Made by a program: the position numbers and the translations under genes. Below are positions 9,288 through 17,786 of a DNA stretch of 64,000 nucleotides, piece after piece. The notes beneath the pieces were generated by a model, which searched no databases, had not been told where the DNA came from, and was given only the letters and a program-made list of their open reading frames with translations. The stretch is from assembly GCF_002157145.1 (NCBI RefSeq), contig NZ_CP021361.1:3624501-3688500 (forward strand). The letters run 5' to 3'. The stretch's first letter is position 1. Every line of letters starts with the position of its first letter. The stretch comes from Acidovorax carolinensis (lineage in GTDB: Bacteria; Pseudomonadota; Gammaproteobacteria; Burkholderiales; Burkholderiaceae_C).

Positions 9288-10286
9288 TCAGTCGATCTTG
9301 GCGCCGGAGGCCTTCACCACCTTGGCCCACTTATCGACCTCGGCCTGCAGGAAGGCGCCATAGGCCACCGGTGCGCTCCAGGCTGCCGCAAAACCCTGGG
9401 CGTCGAAGCGCTGGCGAATGTCGGGGCTTTCAAGCACGGCCTTGAGCTCGGTGCTCAGCCGCGCGACCACTTCCTTGGGCGTGCCGGCGGGGGCCAGCAG
9501 GCCGTTCCATGCGATGGCCTCGTAGCCCGACAGGCCGGACTCCGCCACCGTGGGCAGGTCGGGCGCCACGGCGGAGCGCTGGGCACTGGTCACGGCAAGA
9601 GCCTTGAGCTTGCCGCCCTTCACATGCGGCATGGACGACAGCATGGTGTCGAACATCAGGTCCACCTGCCCAGCCATCACATCGGTCAGCGCAGGCGCAC
9701 TGCCCTTGTAGGGCACATGGGTCATCTTCACCCCGGCCATGGCGCTGAACAGTTCGGCCGACAGATGCGTGGACTGGCCATTGCCCGAAGACCCATAGTT
9801 CAACCCGCCACTGCGGCTTTTGGCCAGCGCAATGAGTTCCGCCACATTGTTGGCGGGAAAAGCCGGGTTCGCAACGATCACCAGCGGGCCGCTGGTGAGC
9901 TGAGAAATGGGCGCGAAGTCCTTGAGCAGCGAATAGTTGAGCTTGGCGAACAGCGCGGGGTTGATCGCGTGCGCCGTGGTGGCCACCACCAGCGTGTAGC
10001 CATCAGGCGCGCTGCGTGCCACGGTTTCGGCGCCCAGGTTGGCACCTGCACCGGGCTTGTTGTCCACCACGAAAGGTTGGCCCAGGCGCTCCTGCAGCTT
10101 TTGGGCGACGGCGCGCGCCACGATATCGGTGGGGCCTCCCGGCGGGTAGGGTACGACCAGCTTGACGGGCTTGTTCGGGTAGTCCTGGGCAAATGCCAGC
10201 GGTGACGCCACAGTGCACAGCGCGGCGCAGGCCATGCCGATCCAGTGGCGGCGGGAAGTCAGGTGGGAAATTGCAGTGCTCATCAT
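9288..10286 (-). CDS. Bug-family tripartite tricarboxylate transporter substrate-binding protein
   Basis: 332 residues with an AGGAG 7 bp before the ATG. The N-terminal signal peptide (RRHWIGMACAALCTVASPLAFA, cleaved before QDYPNKP) and the mature motifs VKLVVPYPPGGPTDIVAR, DNKPGAGANLGAE, PDGYTLVV, HVPYKGSAPA and LLAPAGTP identify a periplasmic Bug/TctC receptor. It sits directly upstream of the acyl-CoA synthetase, so it probably captures the acid that the downstream enzymes degrade. Before the IS630 insertion only about 60 bp separated it from the DUF35 gene. It is paralogous to, but clearly different from, the receptor at 3036-4025. Confidence 0.93.
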   Translation of the reverse strand: MMSTAISHLTSRRHWIGMACAALCTVASPLAFAQDYPNKPVKLVVPYPPGGPTDIVARAVAQKLQERLGQPFVVDNKPGAGANLGAETVARSAPDGYTLVVATTAHAINPALFAKLNYSLLKDFAPISQLTSGPLVIVANPAFPANNVAELIALAKSRSGGLNYGSSGNGQSTHLSAELFSAMAGVKMTHVPYKGSAPALTDVMAGQVDLMFDTMLSSMPHVKGGKLKALAVTSAQRSAVAPDLPTVAESGLSGYEAIAWNGLLAPAGTPKEVVARLSTELKAVLESPDIRQRFDAQGFAAAWSAPVAYGAFLQAEVDKWAKVVKASGAKID

Positions 10287-10347
10287 GGCTTGTCTCCTGT
10301 AGTGGTTTATTACGAATGCCGGTCAAAGAACAGAAAATGAAAATGGG

Positions 10348-11433
10348 CTAGTGTCCTGAGTTAGAAATTCGCAGACAAAATCTTTCGATGCTTGCAAGGA
10401 TGTCGTCGGCGGACTTGGCCCAGACGAATGGTTTTGGATCCGCGTTGTTGAGTTCGAGGTATTCGCGGATTGCTTGTTCGAGCTGTCTTGTTGATCTGTG
10501 CGTGCCGCGACGGATGCACTTCTCGGTCAGGGTGGCGAACCAGCGCTCGACCTGGTTCAGCCAGGATGCAGAGGTGGGCGTGAAGTGCACGTGAAACCTG
10601 GGATGTCTGCCGAACCATGCCCTGATTGAGGGGGTCTTGTGCGTGCCGTAGTTGTCCATCACCAGATGCACGTCCAAGCCAGCAGGCACGTTGGCTTCGA
10701 TGGTTCGCAGAAATTGCAGGAACTCCGTGCTGCGATGGCGCCGATGCAACTCCCCGATCACTTCGCCCGTGGCAATGTCCAGCGCCGCAAACAGCGTCGT
10801 CGTGCCATGGCGCATGTAGTCGTGGGTTCGCCGCTCGGGGATGCCCGGTGCCAGCGGCAGGATCGGCTGTGTACGGTCCAGCGCCTGGATCTGGCTCTTC
10901 TCATCCACGCACAACACCATCGCCTTGAGCGGCGGATCCATGTACAGGCCGACAATGTCGCGCACCTTCTCGACGAACAGCGGATCACTGGAGAGTTTGA
11001 AGGTTTCATGGCGGTGCGGCTGCAAGCCGAAAGCCCGCCAGATTCGACTCACAGCCGTCTGTGACACATCCATGGCGCGCGCCATACTGCGCGTGCTCCA
11101 GTGCGTGGCACCAGCGGGCACGGACTCCAGCGTCTTGGCGATGACGGCATCGACTCGGGCATCGTCGATCGTACGCGGTGCACCCGGGCGCGGTGCGTCA
11201 AGCAGACCGTCCAGCCGCAGCTGGACAAACCGACCGCGCCACTTCGATACCGTCTGCTGCGTGACCCGCTGGCGCGCTGCCACCACTTTGTTATCCGAAC
11301 CTTCGGCACAGGCCAGCACGATGCGCGCTCGCAACGCCAGAGCCTGCGCCGTCTTGCGACGCTTGGTCAGCGCGATCAGCTGTTCGCGCTCCGTCACGCT
11401 CAACACCAATGGAGTCTTTGGTCTTCCGCTCAT
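10348..11433 (-). CDS. IS630-family transposase
   Basis: 361 residues from the ATG at 11433 ([12 protein letters not shown]), preceded by GAGGT. The N-terminal third is helix-turn-helix ([20 protein letters not shown]). The catalytic DDE core is complete: [20 protein letters not shown] and [10 protein letters not shown]. The last sense codons come from the left inverted repeat, and the stop TAG is made by the duplicated target TA plus the next host base, so the gene borrows its stop from the insertion site. Intact; presumably still mobile. Confidence 0.93.
   Translation of the reverse strand: MSGRPKTPLVLSVTEREQLIALTKRRKTAQALALRARIVLACAEGSDNKVVAARQRVTQQTVSKWRGRFVQLRLDGLLDAPRPGAPRTIDDARVDAVIAKTLESVPAGATHWSTRSMARAMDVSQTAVSRIWRAFGLQPHRHETFKLSSDPLFVEKVRDIVGLYMDPPLKAMVLCVDEKSQIQALDRTQPILPLAPGIPERRTHDYMRHGTTTLFAALDIATGEVIGELHRRHRSTEFLQFLRTIEANVPAGLDVHLVMDNYGTHKTPSIRAWFGRHPRFHVHFTPTSASWLNQVERWFATLTEKCIRRGTHRSTRQLEQAIREYLELNNADPKPFVWAKSADDILASIERFCLRISNSGH
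10351..10370. repeat. IS630 left terminal inverted repeat
   Basis: Twenty bases starting GTGTCCTGAG directly inside a TA dinucleotide; pairs with 11494-11513 with one mismatch at position 14. Confidence 0.9.
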
Positions 11434-11493
11434 GGCCACCTCATCGTGCAATGACACCACACGACTGATTGCATTGGCAGAAAATAATTCAAT

Positions 11494-11513
11494 GAATTTT
11501 TAACTCAGGACAC
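11494..11513. repeat. IS630 right terminal inverted repeat
   Basis: Ends CTCAGGACAC followed by the TA target duplication at 11514-11515. It also precedes the last codon of the neighbouring DUF35 gene. Confidence 0.9.
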
Positions 11514-11905
11514 TAGGGCAATGGCGCAAAACGCACCAGCGTGCGCCCCTGGTGCTCGAAGAAGCCCGCGCGCACGCGCTCGCCTATGCGCACGCCTGGC
11601 ACGGCATGGGCCATGAGGCGCGGGCCTTCGTCGAGCTGCACGATCACCAGCGTGTACGGCGCAAGCGCGCGGAATTCGTCGGACGGAGCGCGTGCCACCT
11701 CGGTGACGGCCAACACCGTGGCCGCGCCCGCCGCGTCGCGCCAGTGCAATGCACCGCGCTCGCCGCAGTGCTGGCAGGCATACCGTGCCAGCGTCTGCGC
11801 GCCGCCGCAGTGGGCGCATTGCTGATAGCGCAGCAGGCCCTCGCGCAGGCCATCGGTGAAAGGTGCGGCCAGGGGGCGCGCGGCGGTGGTTTCGGGGGCA
11901 CTCAT
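11513..11905 (-). CDS. Zn-ribbon OB-fold protein (DUF35 family)
   Basis: 130 residues. An N-terminal rubredoxin-like zinc ribbon (CAHCGG and CQHCGE, about residues 31-50) is followed by the OB-fold part (VTEVARAPS, YTLVIVQLDEGPRLMAH, GERVRAGF). DUF35 proteins are obligate partners of non-classical thiolases and aldolases and bind or channel the acyl-CoA. It lies 3 bp downstream of the thiolase gene, consistent with a two-subunit enzyme. Its TAG stop uses the TA at the IS630 insertion site; the same TAG exists in the reconstructed pre-insertion sequence, so the protein is unaltered. Confidence 0.9.
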   Translation of the reverse strand: MSAPETTAARPLAAPFTDGLREGLLRYQQCAHCGGAQTLARYACQHCGERGALHWRDAAGAATVLAVTEVARAPSDEFRALAPYTLVIVQLDEGPRLMAHAVPGVRIGERVRAGFFEHQGRTLVRFAPLP

Positions 11906-11908
11906 GGC

Positions 11909-13063
11909 TCAATCCTCGCGCGAAAGAATCAGGCTGACATGGGACGACATCACGCCGCCGTCCGCGTGGATGAAGGCGTGGCGCGGCGGCGCGATCTGGC
12001 GTGCGCCGGCCTGGCCGGTCATCTGCCGCCAGGTCTCCACAGCATGGGCCAGGCCGCCGGCCACACCGCAGTGGCCAAACGACAGCAGGCCGCCGTGCGT
12101 ATTGAGGGGCAACGCACCGGTGGGGGCAAAGTCGCCCGCACGGGCGCGTCGGGCCGCCCCGCCGCGGGGGGCGAAGCCAATCTCTTCGAGCAGCATGGCC
12201 AGAGTGATGGTGAACGAGTCGTAGATGCCCAGGTAGTCCACGTCGTCCAGGCCCAGGCCGGCCTCGTCAAAGGCGCGTTGCGCCGCCTCGGCAGCTCCGC
12301 ACTGCATCACATCGTCCATCGCCGTGAGGTGCTGGTGGCGGTGTGCCTGGCCGGCGCCCACCATGGCGACCGCGCCCTGGGCGGCTGGCTCTGCCGACAC
12401 GACGAGCGCCATGGCACCGTCCGAGATCGGGCAGCAGTCCAGCAGCGACAGTGGCCGGGCAATCGGCTTGGAGGCCAGCACCTCCTGCAGCGTGATGGGT
12501 GTGCGCAGGTGCGCGTCCGGGTGGTGGGCCGCGTTGGCGCGCATGAGCACGGCAAATTCGGCCAGGTCCTGCGACGTGACGCCCGTGCGGTGCATGTACT
12601 GCGAGGCCATGAGTGCGTAATACGCGGGCACCGACGCGCCGTTGGGCACCTCGTAATCGGCATCACCCACCTGGGCCAGGGTCTGGATGGAGCTGTCGCG
12701 GGACTGGCCCGTCAGGCGGTTTTCGCCCGCCACCACCAGCACATTGCGGCAGCGGCCCGAACGCACCAGCTCGCGCGCCGCCATCAGCATCGCGGCGCCC
12801 GAGGCGCCGCCCAGCTGCAGCCCGTGTGCGTACTGCGGCCGCAGCGCCAGGCGCTCGCAAAGCAGGGTGGACAGCATCAGGTGCGGCAGCGTGGTGGCAT
12901 AGCCGCACAGCACGCCGTCGATCTGATTGCGCTGCAGGCCGCTGCTCTCGATGGCCTGCGCAGCGGCCACGTCCATCAGATCGAGCGCGCTGCGCCCGTC
13001 GTGGCGCCCAAAAGGCGTGCCGCCTGCTCCGCGCAGGTAAGCGGAACGCAAAGCTGTCGTCAT
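11909..13063 (-). CDS. Thiolase-like protein (SCP2/Ltp2-type, DUF35-partnered)
   Basis: 384 residues from the ATG at 13063, preceded by CAAGGAG. Thiolase-fold features: AAAQAIESSGL, the GGASGAAMLMAARELV nucleophile-elbow region, LGIYDSFTITL, and PLNTHGGLLSFGHCGVAGG near the C-terminus. Where classical thiolases have a nucleophilic cysteine in a CASG motif, this one reads GGASG, so ordinary thiolysis is doubtful. Non-classical homologues paired with DUF35 (for example Ltp2-ChsH2 in steroid side-chain loss) act as retro-aldolases; that role is an inference here. It would perform the C-C cleavage step of the cluster. Confidence 0.88.
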   Translation of the reverse strand: MTTALRSAYLRGAGGTPFGRHDGRSALDLMDVAAAQAIESSGLQRNQIDGVLCGYATTLPHLMLSTLLCERLALRPQYAHGLQLGGASGAAMLMAARELVRSGRCRNVLVVAGENRLTGQSRDSSIQTLAQVGDADYEVPNGASVPAYYALMASQYMHRTGVTSQDLAEFAVLMRANAAHHPDAHLRTPITLQEVLASKPIARPLSLLDCCPISDGAMALVVSAEPAAQGAVAMVGAGQAHRHQHLTAMDDVMQCGAAEAAQRAFDEAGLGLDDVDYLGIYDSFTITLAMLLEEIGFAPRGGAARRARAGDFAPTGALPLNTHGGLLSFGHCGVAGGLAHAVETWRQMTGQAGARQIAPPRHAFIHADGGVMSSHVSLILSRED

Positions 13064-13898
13064 CGAGATGTCTCCTTGAGGGGGATGCGGGTCGGCGGTG
13101 GGCGCGCGTGGCTTCGGCCCAGCGCACCTGACAGACGGTGGCCTCGTGCAGCAGCGCATGGGCCAGGGCCGTCTCGCGCGTGAGGATGCGGTCGTTCAAT
13201 GATGCAATGCTCAGCGCCGCCACGGGGCGCCCTTCAGGATCGAGGATGGCAACGCCAATGCCGCCCATGCGCTCGACCACCACGTCCAGCAGCACGGCAT
13301 AGCCGCGCTCACGCGCCTGGTCGATGCGTTCGCGCAGCAGCGCGGGGGTGATGCGCGGGTAGCGCTCCAGCTGGCCCGACAGCGTCTCCAGCGCTGCCTC
13401 GCGTTCGTCATCGGGCATCGCGGCGAGCAGCGCCAGACTGCCCGCACCCACGCCCAGTGGTCGGCGGCTGCCCACGGTGAGGTAGTTGGCGCGGATGGGG
13501 TAGGTGCCTTCCTCCACGTCGATGCACAGGGACTCCACGCCGCTGCGAATCGAGAGCACCACGGTGTCCTGGAACACGCCCGCCAAGCGCATCAGGCTGG
13601 GCCGTGCCAGAGGGCGCGGGTCAAAGCGCCGCAACGCCGCAGCACCCAGCACCGTGAGCTCGGGCCCCAGGGTGAACTGCTTGCTTTGTGCGTCGCGCTT
13701 CACAAAACCCTCGCGCGCCATCACGTCGAGCAATCGCAGTGCCGTGGCTTTGTCCAGGTCCGCCGCTGACGCAATATCGGTCAGGCGCACACTGCCACCT
13801 TCGGACATCACGCGCAGCACGCGCAAGGCACGCTCCACGGACGAGGTGGCGCCTCGCTCATGGGTGATGACCGCCTTGGGGCGGGTTGAAGTGGGCAT
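13060..13898 (-). CDS. IclR-family transcriptional regulator (C-terminus apparently frameshifted)
   Basis: N-terminal winged helix (SSVERALRVLRVMSEGG, LTDIASAADLDKATALRLLDVM) followed by the IclR effector domain (GTYPIRANYLTVGSRRPLGVGAGSLALLAAMP, GIGVAILDPEGRPVAALSIAS). As printed, the frame has no stop until 12663 and would overlap the thiolase gene by 400 bp, giving 411 residues where about 270-280 is usual. Adding one base late in the gene (for example in the CCC at 13118-13120) leads to a TGA at 13060-13062 that overlaps the thiolase ATG, giving 279 residues and ATGA coupling. I use that end. It probably controls the leftward catabolic series in response to a pathway acid. Confidence 0.8.
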
Positions 13899-13906
13899 GG
13901 AGTTTC

Positions 13907-14000
13907 TTTCGATGAAACCTTCAAGACAGTTCGCGCAATTTAGAGCGCCACCATCACATAGTCAAAACACGACGATCAAGTTTTATTGAATGAAATTTCA
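13907..14000. promoter_or_regulatory. Candidate IclR operator region between iclR-like gene and phosphatase gene
   Basis: The 219-bp divergent gap is AT-richer than its surroundings. It contains a perfect palindrome TGAAATTTCA at 13991-14000, resembling the core of known IclR operators, and an interrupted one, TTTC-GAT-GAAA, at 13907-13917 just upstream of the regulator start. No -35/-10 pair is convincing. Autoregulation of the regulator is the simplest reading. Confidence 0.35.
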
Positions 14001-14117
14001 GCCACCCGCAAGATGATGGCCGCAACATCTGTCGGTGGCGTAAATTTGCTCACGTTTCGATAGCGCAAGTCGCACCAGCGACAACAGCGCAGGCCTGACG
14101 GAAGACACAATCGCGCC

Positions 14118-14789
14118 ATGGGAACCCTTTACCTAGTGCGCCATGGCCAGGCCTCGTTTGGCGCGGACGATTACGACCAGCTCAGCCCGCGCGGGCGCGC
14201 GCAGGCGGTGCGGCTGGGCGAGCACTGGCGCGCACAGGGCCAGGCGTTTGACGCCATCCTCACCGGCACACTGCGGCGCCACACGCAGACGCTCGAAGGC
14301 ATCGCCGAAGGCCTGCAGATCCACCCCGAGCCGCTGCAGATGCCCGGCCTCAATGAATACGACAGCCTGGCGCTCATTCGTGCTATCCACCCGCAACCGC
14401 TGCCCAAACCCGACACGCCCGAGCTCTACCGCCAGCATTTCCGCCTGCTGTGCGACGCGCTGGCGCAATGGATGGCGGGCGTGATCAGCCCGCAGGGCAT
14501 GCCCAGCTGGGACGAATTTGCGGGCGGCGTGCGCGCCGCGCTGGAGCATGTGCGCCACCAGCACGCGGGGCACAACGTGCTGCTGGTCAGCAGCGGCGGC
14601 CCCATTGCGGCGGCGGTGGGCGAAGTGCTGGGCACGGCGCCGGAGGTGACCATTGCGCTGAACATGCGCATCCGCAACAGCGCCGTGACGGAGTTCAGCG
14701 TGTCGCCCAAGCGGCTGATGCTGCAGACCTTCAACACCCTGCCGCACCTGGGCGGGCGCGAGCATGCCGACTGGGTGACGCACGCCTGA
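14118..14789 (+). CDS. Histidine phosphatase family protein (phosphoglycerate mutase-like)
   Basis: 223 residues. The signature VRHGQASFG sits at residues 7-15, with the catalytic histidine in RHG, followed by SPRGRAQAVRLGEHW, ILTGTLRRHTQTLEG and the second histidine region in VSSGGPIAAAVGEVLG, where the usual GHG/SHG histidine is not obvious. It is a cytoplasmic branch-1 phosphatase-superfamily member with unknown substrate. Transcribed alone, divergent from the IclR gene and ending at a palindromic repeat. Confidence 0.88.
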   Translation: MGTLYLVRHGQASFGADDYDQLSPRGRAQAVRLGEHWRAQGQAFDAILTGTLRRHTQTLEGIAEGLQIHPEPLQMPGLNEYDSLALIRAIHPQPLPKPDTPELYRQHFRLLCDALAQWMAGVISPQGMPSWDEFAGGVRAALEHVRHQHAGHNVLLVSSGGPIAAAVGEVLGTAPEVTIALNMRIRNSAVTEFSVSPKRLMLQTFNTLPHLGGREHADWVTHA

Positions 14790-14888
14790 TTCCGTTTCTA
14801 AATCACCCGCGTCGTCGTTGCTTCGCCTTGTCGTGCTACAGCACTGCCTGCGGCTTCGCGCCTAGACACGAATGATTTGGAAACGGAA
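14790..14888. repeat. 99-bp near-palindromic intergenic element
   Basis: The ends TTCCGTTTCTAAATCA (14790-14805) and TGATTTGGAAACGGAA (14873-14888) are inverted repeats with one mismatch, and the centre has a small GTGC-TACA-GCAC hairpin. It begins at the base after the phosphatase stop and lies between two convergent genes. It looks like a REP/BIME- or MITE-type element that may also act as a bidirectional terminator. Confidence 0.7.
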
Positions 14889-14924
14889 TGATCACCGAGG
14901 CATCGGCCCGCTTCATGCAGGCTG

Positions 14925-15755
14925 TCAAAGCCCGCAGCAGGCGCCCAGCACCAGCGCGGCCTCCAGCGTGAAGTCGCCCGCGGCAATGCGCTCGCGCACC
15001 TGCGCGGGGCTCCACAGTTCGAACCGCTCCACCTCGCCATCCTGGTTGCGGGGCTCCAGCCCCTCGGGCACGGTGCAGCGAAACCAGTCGATGCGCTCGA
15101 CCATGTAGCCGATGCCGCCGCCCTCGCGGCTGGGGCGGCTGAAATTCACCTGTCCGCCATGCTCCACACCGTGCAACGCGGGCAGGCGCAAACCCGCCTC
15201 CTCCCAGGTTTCGCGCTCCAGCGCCTGCGTCAGGGTGTCGGCGGCCGAGACCATGCCGCCCATCAGCGTGTCCCACATGCCCGGGTTGTTGGGCTTGGTG
15301 TGTGCGCGCTGCTGCACCCACATGCGGCCATCGGGCGCCAGTCCCACCAGGTGCACGGCCCGCGTGGCCAGGCCCAGCACGCGCACGGCACCGCGCTCAA
15401 TGGTTCCCAACCGCTCGCCCGAGGCGCTGCACACCGCCAGTTGCTCGTTGCGCCACGGGCCGCATTGGCCCTGGGCGCGCAAGGCCTGCGCCAGCAGGTT
15501 GAGCGCGGGCGTGACCGCGTCGGGCGCCACATCAAGGTGCCACACCGGCGTGCCCGATTGATCCTGATTCAGGAGCTGGTAGCGCTTATCGGACAGGCGC
15601 CACAGGTCGATTTGGCTCAGAACCCCTTGCGCCACCGAGCCCACGGCCTGCCCTGCCACCCACAGCGGCAGGCGCTGCTGCGCAGGCGGCTGGCGGGCGG
15701 CCGCGCGGGCCGTGGTCAGCCAGTCGGCGGCAGACGCTGCAGGGGCCCGCGTCAC
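14925..15755 (-). CDS. NUDIX hydrolase with N-terminal DUF4743
   Basis: 276 residues if started at the GTG at 15755, which overlaps the TGA of the upstream quinone oxidoreductase (GTGA). The N-terminal half (PLWVAGQAVGSVAQ, YQLLNQDQSGTPVWHL) is DUF4743. The Nudix box is GGMVSAADTLTQALERETWEEAGL-like: the RETWEEAG core is intact, but the first glutamate of GX5E is aspartate. The family resembles fungal/plant thiamine-diphosphate-related Nudix enzymes, so a house-cleaning pyrophosphatase role is likely. No ATG is available near the expected start. Confidence 0.88.
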   Translation of the reverse strand: MTRAPAASAADWLTTARAAARQPPAQQRLPLWVAGQAVGSVAQGVLSQIDLWRLSDKRYQLLNQDQSGTPVWHLDVAPDAVTPALNLLAQALRAQGQCGPWRNEQLAVCSASGERLGTIERGAVRVLGLATRAVHLVGLAPDGRMWVQQRAHTKPNNPGMWDTLMGGMVSAADTLTQALERETWEEAGLRLPALHGVEHGGQVNFSRPSREGGGIGYMVERIDWFRCTVPEGLEPRNQDGEVERFELWSPAQVRERIAAGDFTLEAALVLGACCGL

Positions 15756-16735
15756 AGCGTGAGGATGGTCGAACCGGTAGTCTTGCGCGCTTCGAGGTCG
15801 CGGTGCGCCTGTTGCACCTCGGCGAGCGGGTAGCGCTGGTCGATGTGGATCTTTACCTGGCCGCTGGCCACCACCGCAAACAGGTCGTCGGCCATGGCCT
15901 GCGTGCCCTCGCGCGTGGCGATGTGGGTGAACAGCGTCTGGCGCGTGACGTAGAGCGAGCCCTTGGCGCCCAGCGAGCCCGGCGCGAACGGTGCCACGGG
16001 ACCCGAGGCATTGCCGAAGCTGGCCATCAGGCCAAACGGCCGCAGGCATTCGAGCGACTTGTCCCAGGTGTCCTTGCCCACCGAGTCGTACACCACCTTC
16101 ACGCCCTTGCCACCGGTGATCTCCTTCACGCGCGCGGCAAAGTCTTCAGTGGCGTAGTTGATGGCATGGGCCGCGCCATTGACCAGCGCCAGCTGGCACT
16201 TGGCATCGGTGCCGGCGGTGGCAATGAGCTGCAGGCCCAGGGCGCGGGCCCACTGGCAGGCGATCAGGCCCACGCCACCGGCGGCGGCATGGAACAACAC
16301 ATGGTCGCCGGGCTGCAGCCCCTCCACCGGCAGCGTCTTTTTCAGCAGGTATTGCGCCGTGAGGCCCTTGAGCATCATGGCCGCGCCGGTCTCAAAACTG
16401 ATGGCGTCGGGCAGCTTGCACACGCATTTGGCGGGCATCACGCGCGCCTCGCAATAGGCACCGGGGGGCTGGCTGGCATAGGCGGCGCGGTCGCCTACCT
16501 TGAGGTGCGTAACCCCCTCGCCCACGGCTTCGACCACGCCGGCGGCTTCCATGCCGATGGTGGCGGGCATGTTCAGCGGGTACAGGCCCGTGCGGTGGTA
16601 CACGTCGATGAAGTTCAGGCCGACGGCGCGGTGGCGGATGCGGATTTCGCCCGGCCCGGGCTCTCCCACGGCCACGTCAACCAGGTGGAGTTCTTCGGGG
16701 CCACCATGCTGGCGGATCTGGACGGCAAGGCTCAT
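15752..16735 (-). CDS. NADPH:quinone oxidoreductase family protein
   Basis: 327 residues from the ATG at 16735, with CAGGAGA upstream. A zeta-crystallin-type medium-chain reductase: GLNFIDVYHRTGLYP, TIGMEAAGVVEAVG, VLFHAAAGGVGLIACQWARALG (nucleotide loop AAGGVG), YDSVGKDTWDKSLECLRPFG and a C-terminal TGSTIL motif. No zinc ligands are present. It reduces quinones or related electrophiles with NADPH in the cytoplasm. Translationally coupled to the Nudix gene; divergent from the EamA transporter at 16829. Confidence 0.93.
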   Translation of the reverse strand: MSLAVQIRQHGGPEELHLVDVAVGEPGPGEIRIRHRAVGLNFIDVYHRTGLYPLNMPATIGMEAAGVVEAVGEGVTHLKVGDRAAYASQPPGAYCEARVMPAKCVCKLPDAISFETGAAMMLKGLTAQYLLKKTLPVEGLQPGDHVLFHAAAGGVGLIACQWARALGLQLIATAGTDAKCQLALVNGAAHAINYATEDFAARVKEITGGKGVKVVYDSVGKDTWDKSLECLRPFGLMASFGNASGPVAPFAPGSLGAKGSLYVTRQTLFTHIATREGTQAMADDLFAVVASGQVKIHIDQRYPLAEVQQAHRDLEARKTTGSTILTL

Positions 16736-16828
16736 GAAAACGGTCTCCTGTAAGGGGTGCGACAAGCAGTCGCCATCCTGCCATGAATCTGCAAGCCTTG
16801 CCCACCGCAGCGCCGTTACAGTGGCGGC

Positions 16829-17728
16829 ATGACTCAACGACTGACGCCCGGCACCGCGGCGCTGCTGGTGACGGCGCCGCTGCTGTGGGCCGGCAATGCC
16901 GTGGTGGGCCGCATGGTGCACGACCTGGTGCCGCCCATCACCCTCAATTTCTTGCGCTGGGTGCTGGCCCTGGCGCTGCTGCTGCCGTTCACGCACCAGG
17001 TGCTGCGCCCGGGCAGCCCGCTGTGGCCGCACTGGCGGCGCTATGCGCTGCTGGGGCTGCTGGGGGTGGGCCTGTACAACGCGCTGCAATACCTGGCGCT
17101 GCAGACCTCCACGCCCATCAACGTGACGCTGGTGGGCTCCAGCATGCCGGTGTGGATGCTGGCGGTGGGCGCGCTGTTTTTTGGCGTGCGCGTCACCCGC
17201 CAGCAGCTGGCGGGCGCGGCCCTGTCGATGGTCGGCGTGCTCACGGTGCTCAGCCGGGGCGAGTGGAGCCAGCTGCTGGCGCTGCGCCTGGTGGCGGGCG
17301 ATCTGTTCATGCTGCTGGCCACGATTTCGTGGTCGTTCTACAGCTGGCTGCTGGTGCGCACCAGCGAACCCGCCAGCGTGCGCGGCGACTGGGCGGCCTT
17401 TCTGACCGGGCAGATGGTGTTTGGCCTGGCCTGGTCGGGCGCCTTTGCCAGCGCCGAGTGGGCCACGGGGCACACGCACATCGCATGGGGCTGGCCGCTG
17501 GTGGCAGCGCTGCTGTTCATTGCCATCGGCCCGGCGCTGGCGGCCTACCGCTGCTGGGGCATCGGGGTGCAGCGGGCCGGGCCGGCGGTGGCCGGGTTTT
17601 TCTCCAACCTGACGCCGCTGTTTGCGGCCCTGCTGTCGGCGGCGTTTCTGGGCGAAGCGCCCAGCGGCTACCACGCCGTGGCGTTTGCGCTGATCGTGGG
17701 CGGAATTGTGGTGTCGTCGCGTCGCTGA
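16829..17728 (+). CDS. DMT-superfamily (EamA) transporter
   Basis: 299 residues with ten predicted hydrophobic segments in two EamA repeats (for example LLVTAPLLWAGNAVVGR near the start and LTPLFAALLSAAFLGEAPS near the end). It is an inner-membrane drug/metabolite exporter with unknown substrate, standing alone between a divergent and a convergent gene. The ATG lies 93 bp from the divergent start of the quinone oxidoreductase. Confidence 0.9.
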   Translation: MTQRLTPGTAALLVTAPLLWAGNAVVGRMVHDLVPPITLNFLRWVLALALLLPFTHQVLRPGSPLWPHWRRYALLGLLGVGLYNALQYLALQTSTPINVTLVGSSMPVWMLAVGALFFGVRVTRQQLAGAALSMVGVLTVLSRGEWSQLLALRLVAGDLFMLLATISWSFYSWLLVRTSEPASVRGDWAAFLTGQMVFGLAWSGAFASAEWATGHTHIAWGWPLVAALLFIAIGPALAAYRCWGIGVQRAGPAVAGFFSNLTPLFAALLSAAFLGEAPSGYHAVAFALIVGGIVVSSRR

Positions 17729-17730
17729 GC

Positions 17731-17779
17731 AAAAAACGGCGATGACGCTTACTGCATCAGCGCAAGCAGCTATCAAAAG
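17731..17779. repeat. Palindromic repeat family A, copy 1 (reverse, degenerate)
   Basis: Reverse orientation: GCTTTTGATAGCTGCTTGCG on the minus strand, then CTGATGCAG and GTAAGCG. It lies 2 bp after the EamA stop and just before the convergent cyclodeaminase stop. Confidence 0.55.
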
Positions 17780-17786
17780 CAGAGTT

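Larger units (their letters stand above)
10351..11513 (-). mobile_element. IS630-family insertion sequence, complete, 1163 bp
   Basis: Terminal inverted repeats GTGTCCTGAGTTAGAAATTC (left) and, on the other strand, GTGTCCTGAGTTAAAAATTC (right) match at 19 of 20 positions. TA dinucleotides flank both ends (10349-10350 and 11514-11515), the target duplication expected of IS630. One intact transposase fills the element. Removing the element and one TA rejoins the DUF35 stop codon to the short spacer before the Bug gene, so the insertion appears precise. Confidence 0.93.

Noticed and set aside
12663..13059. Open extension of the IclR frame across the thiolase gene
   Set aside because: No family similarity beyond about residue 255 and it overlaps a well-conserved gene; better explained by a one-base deletion.
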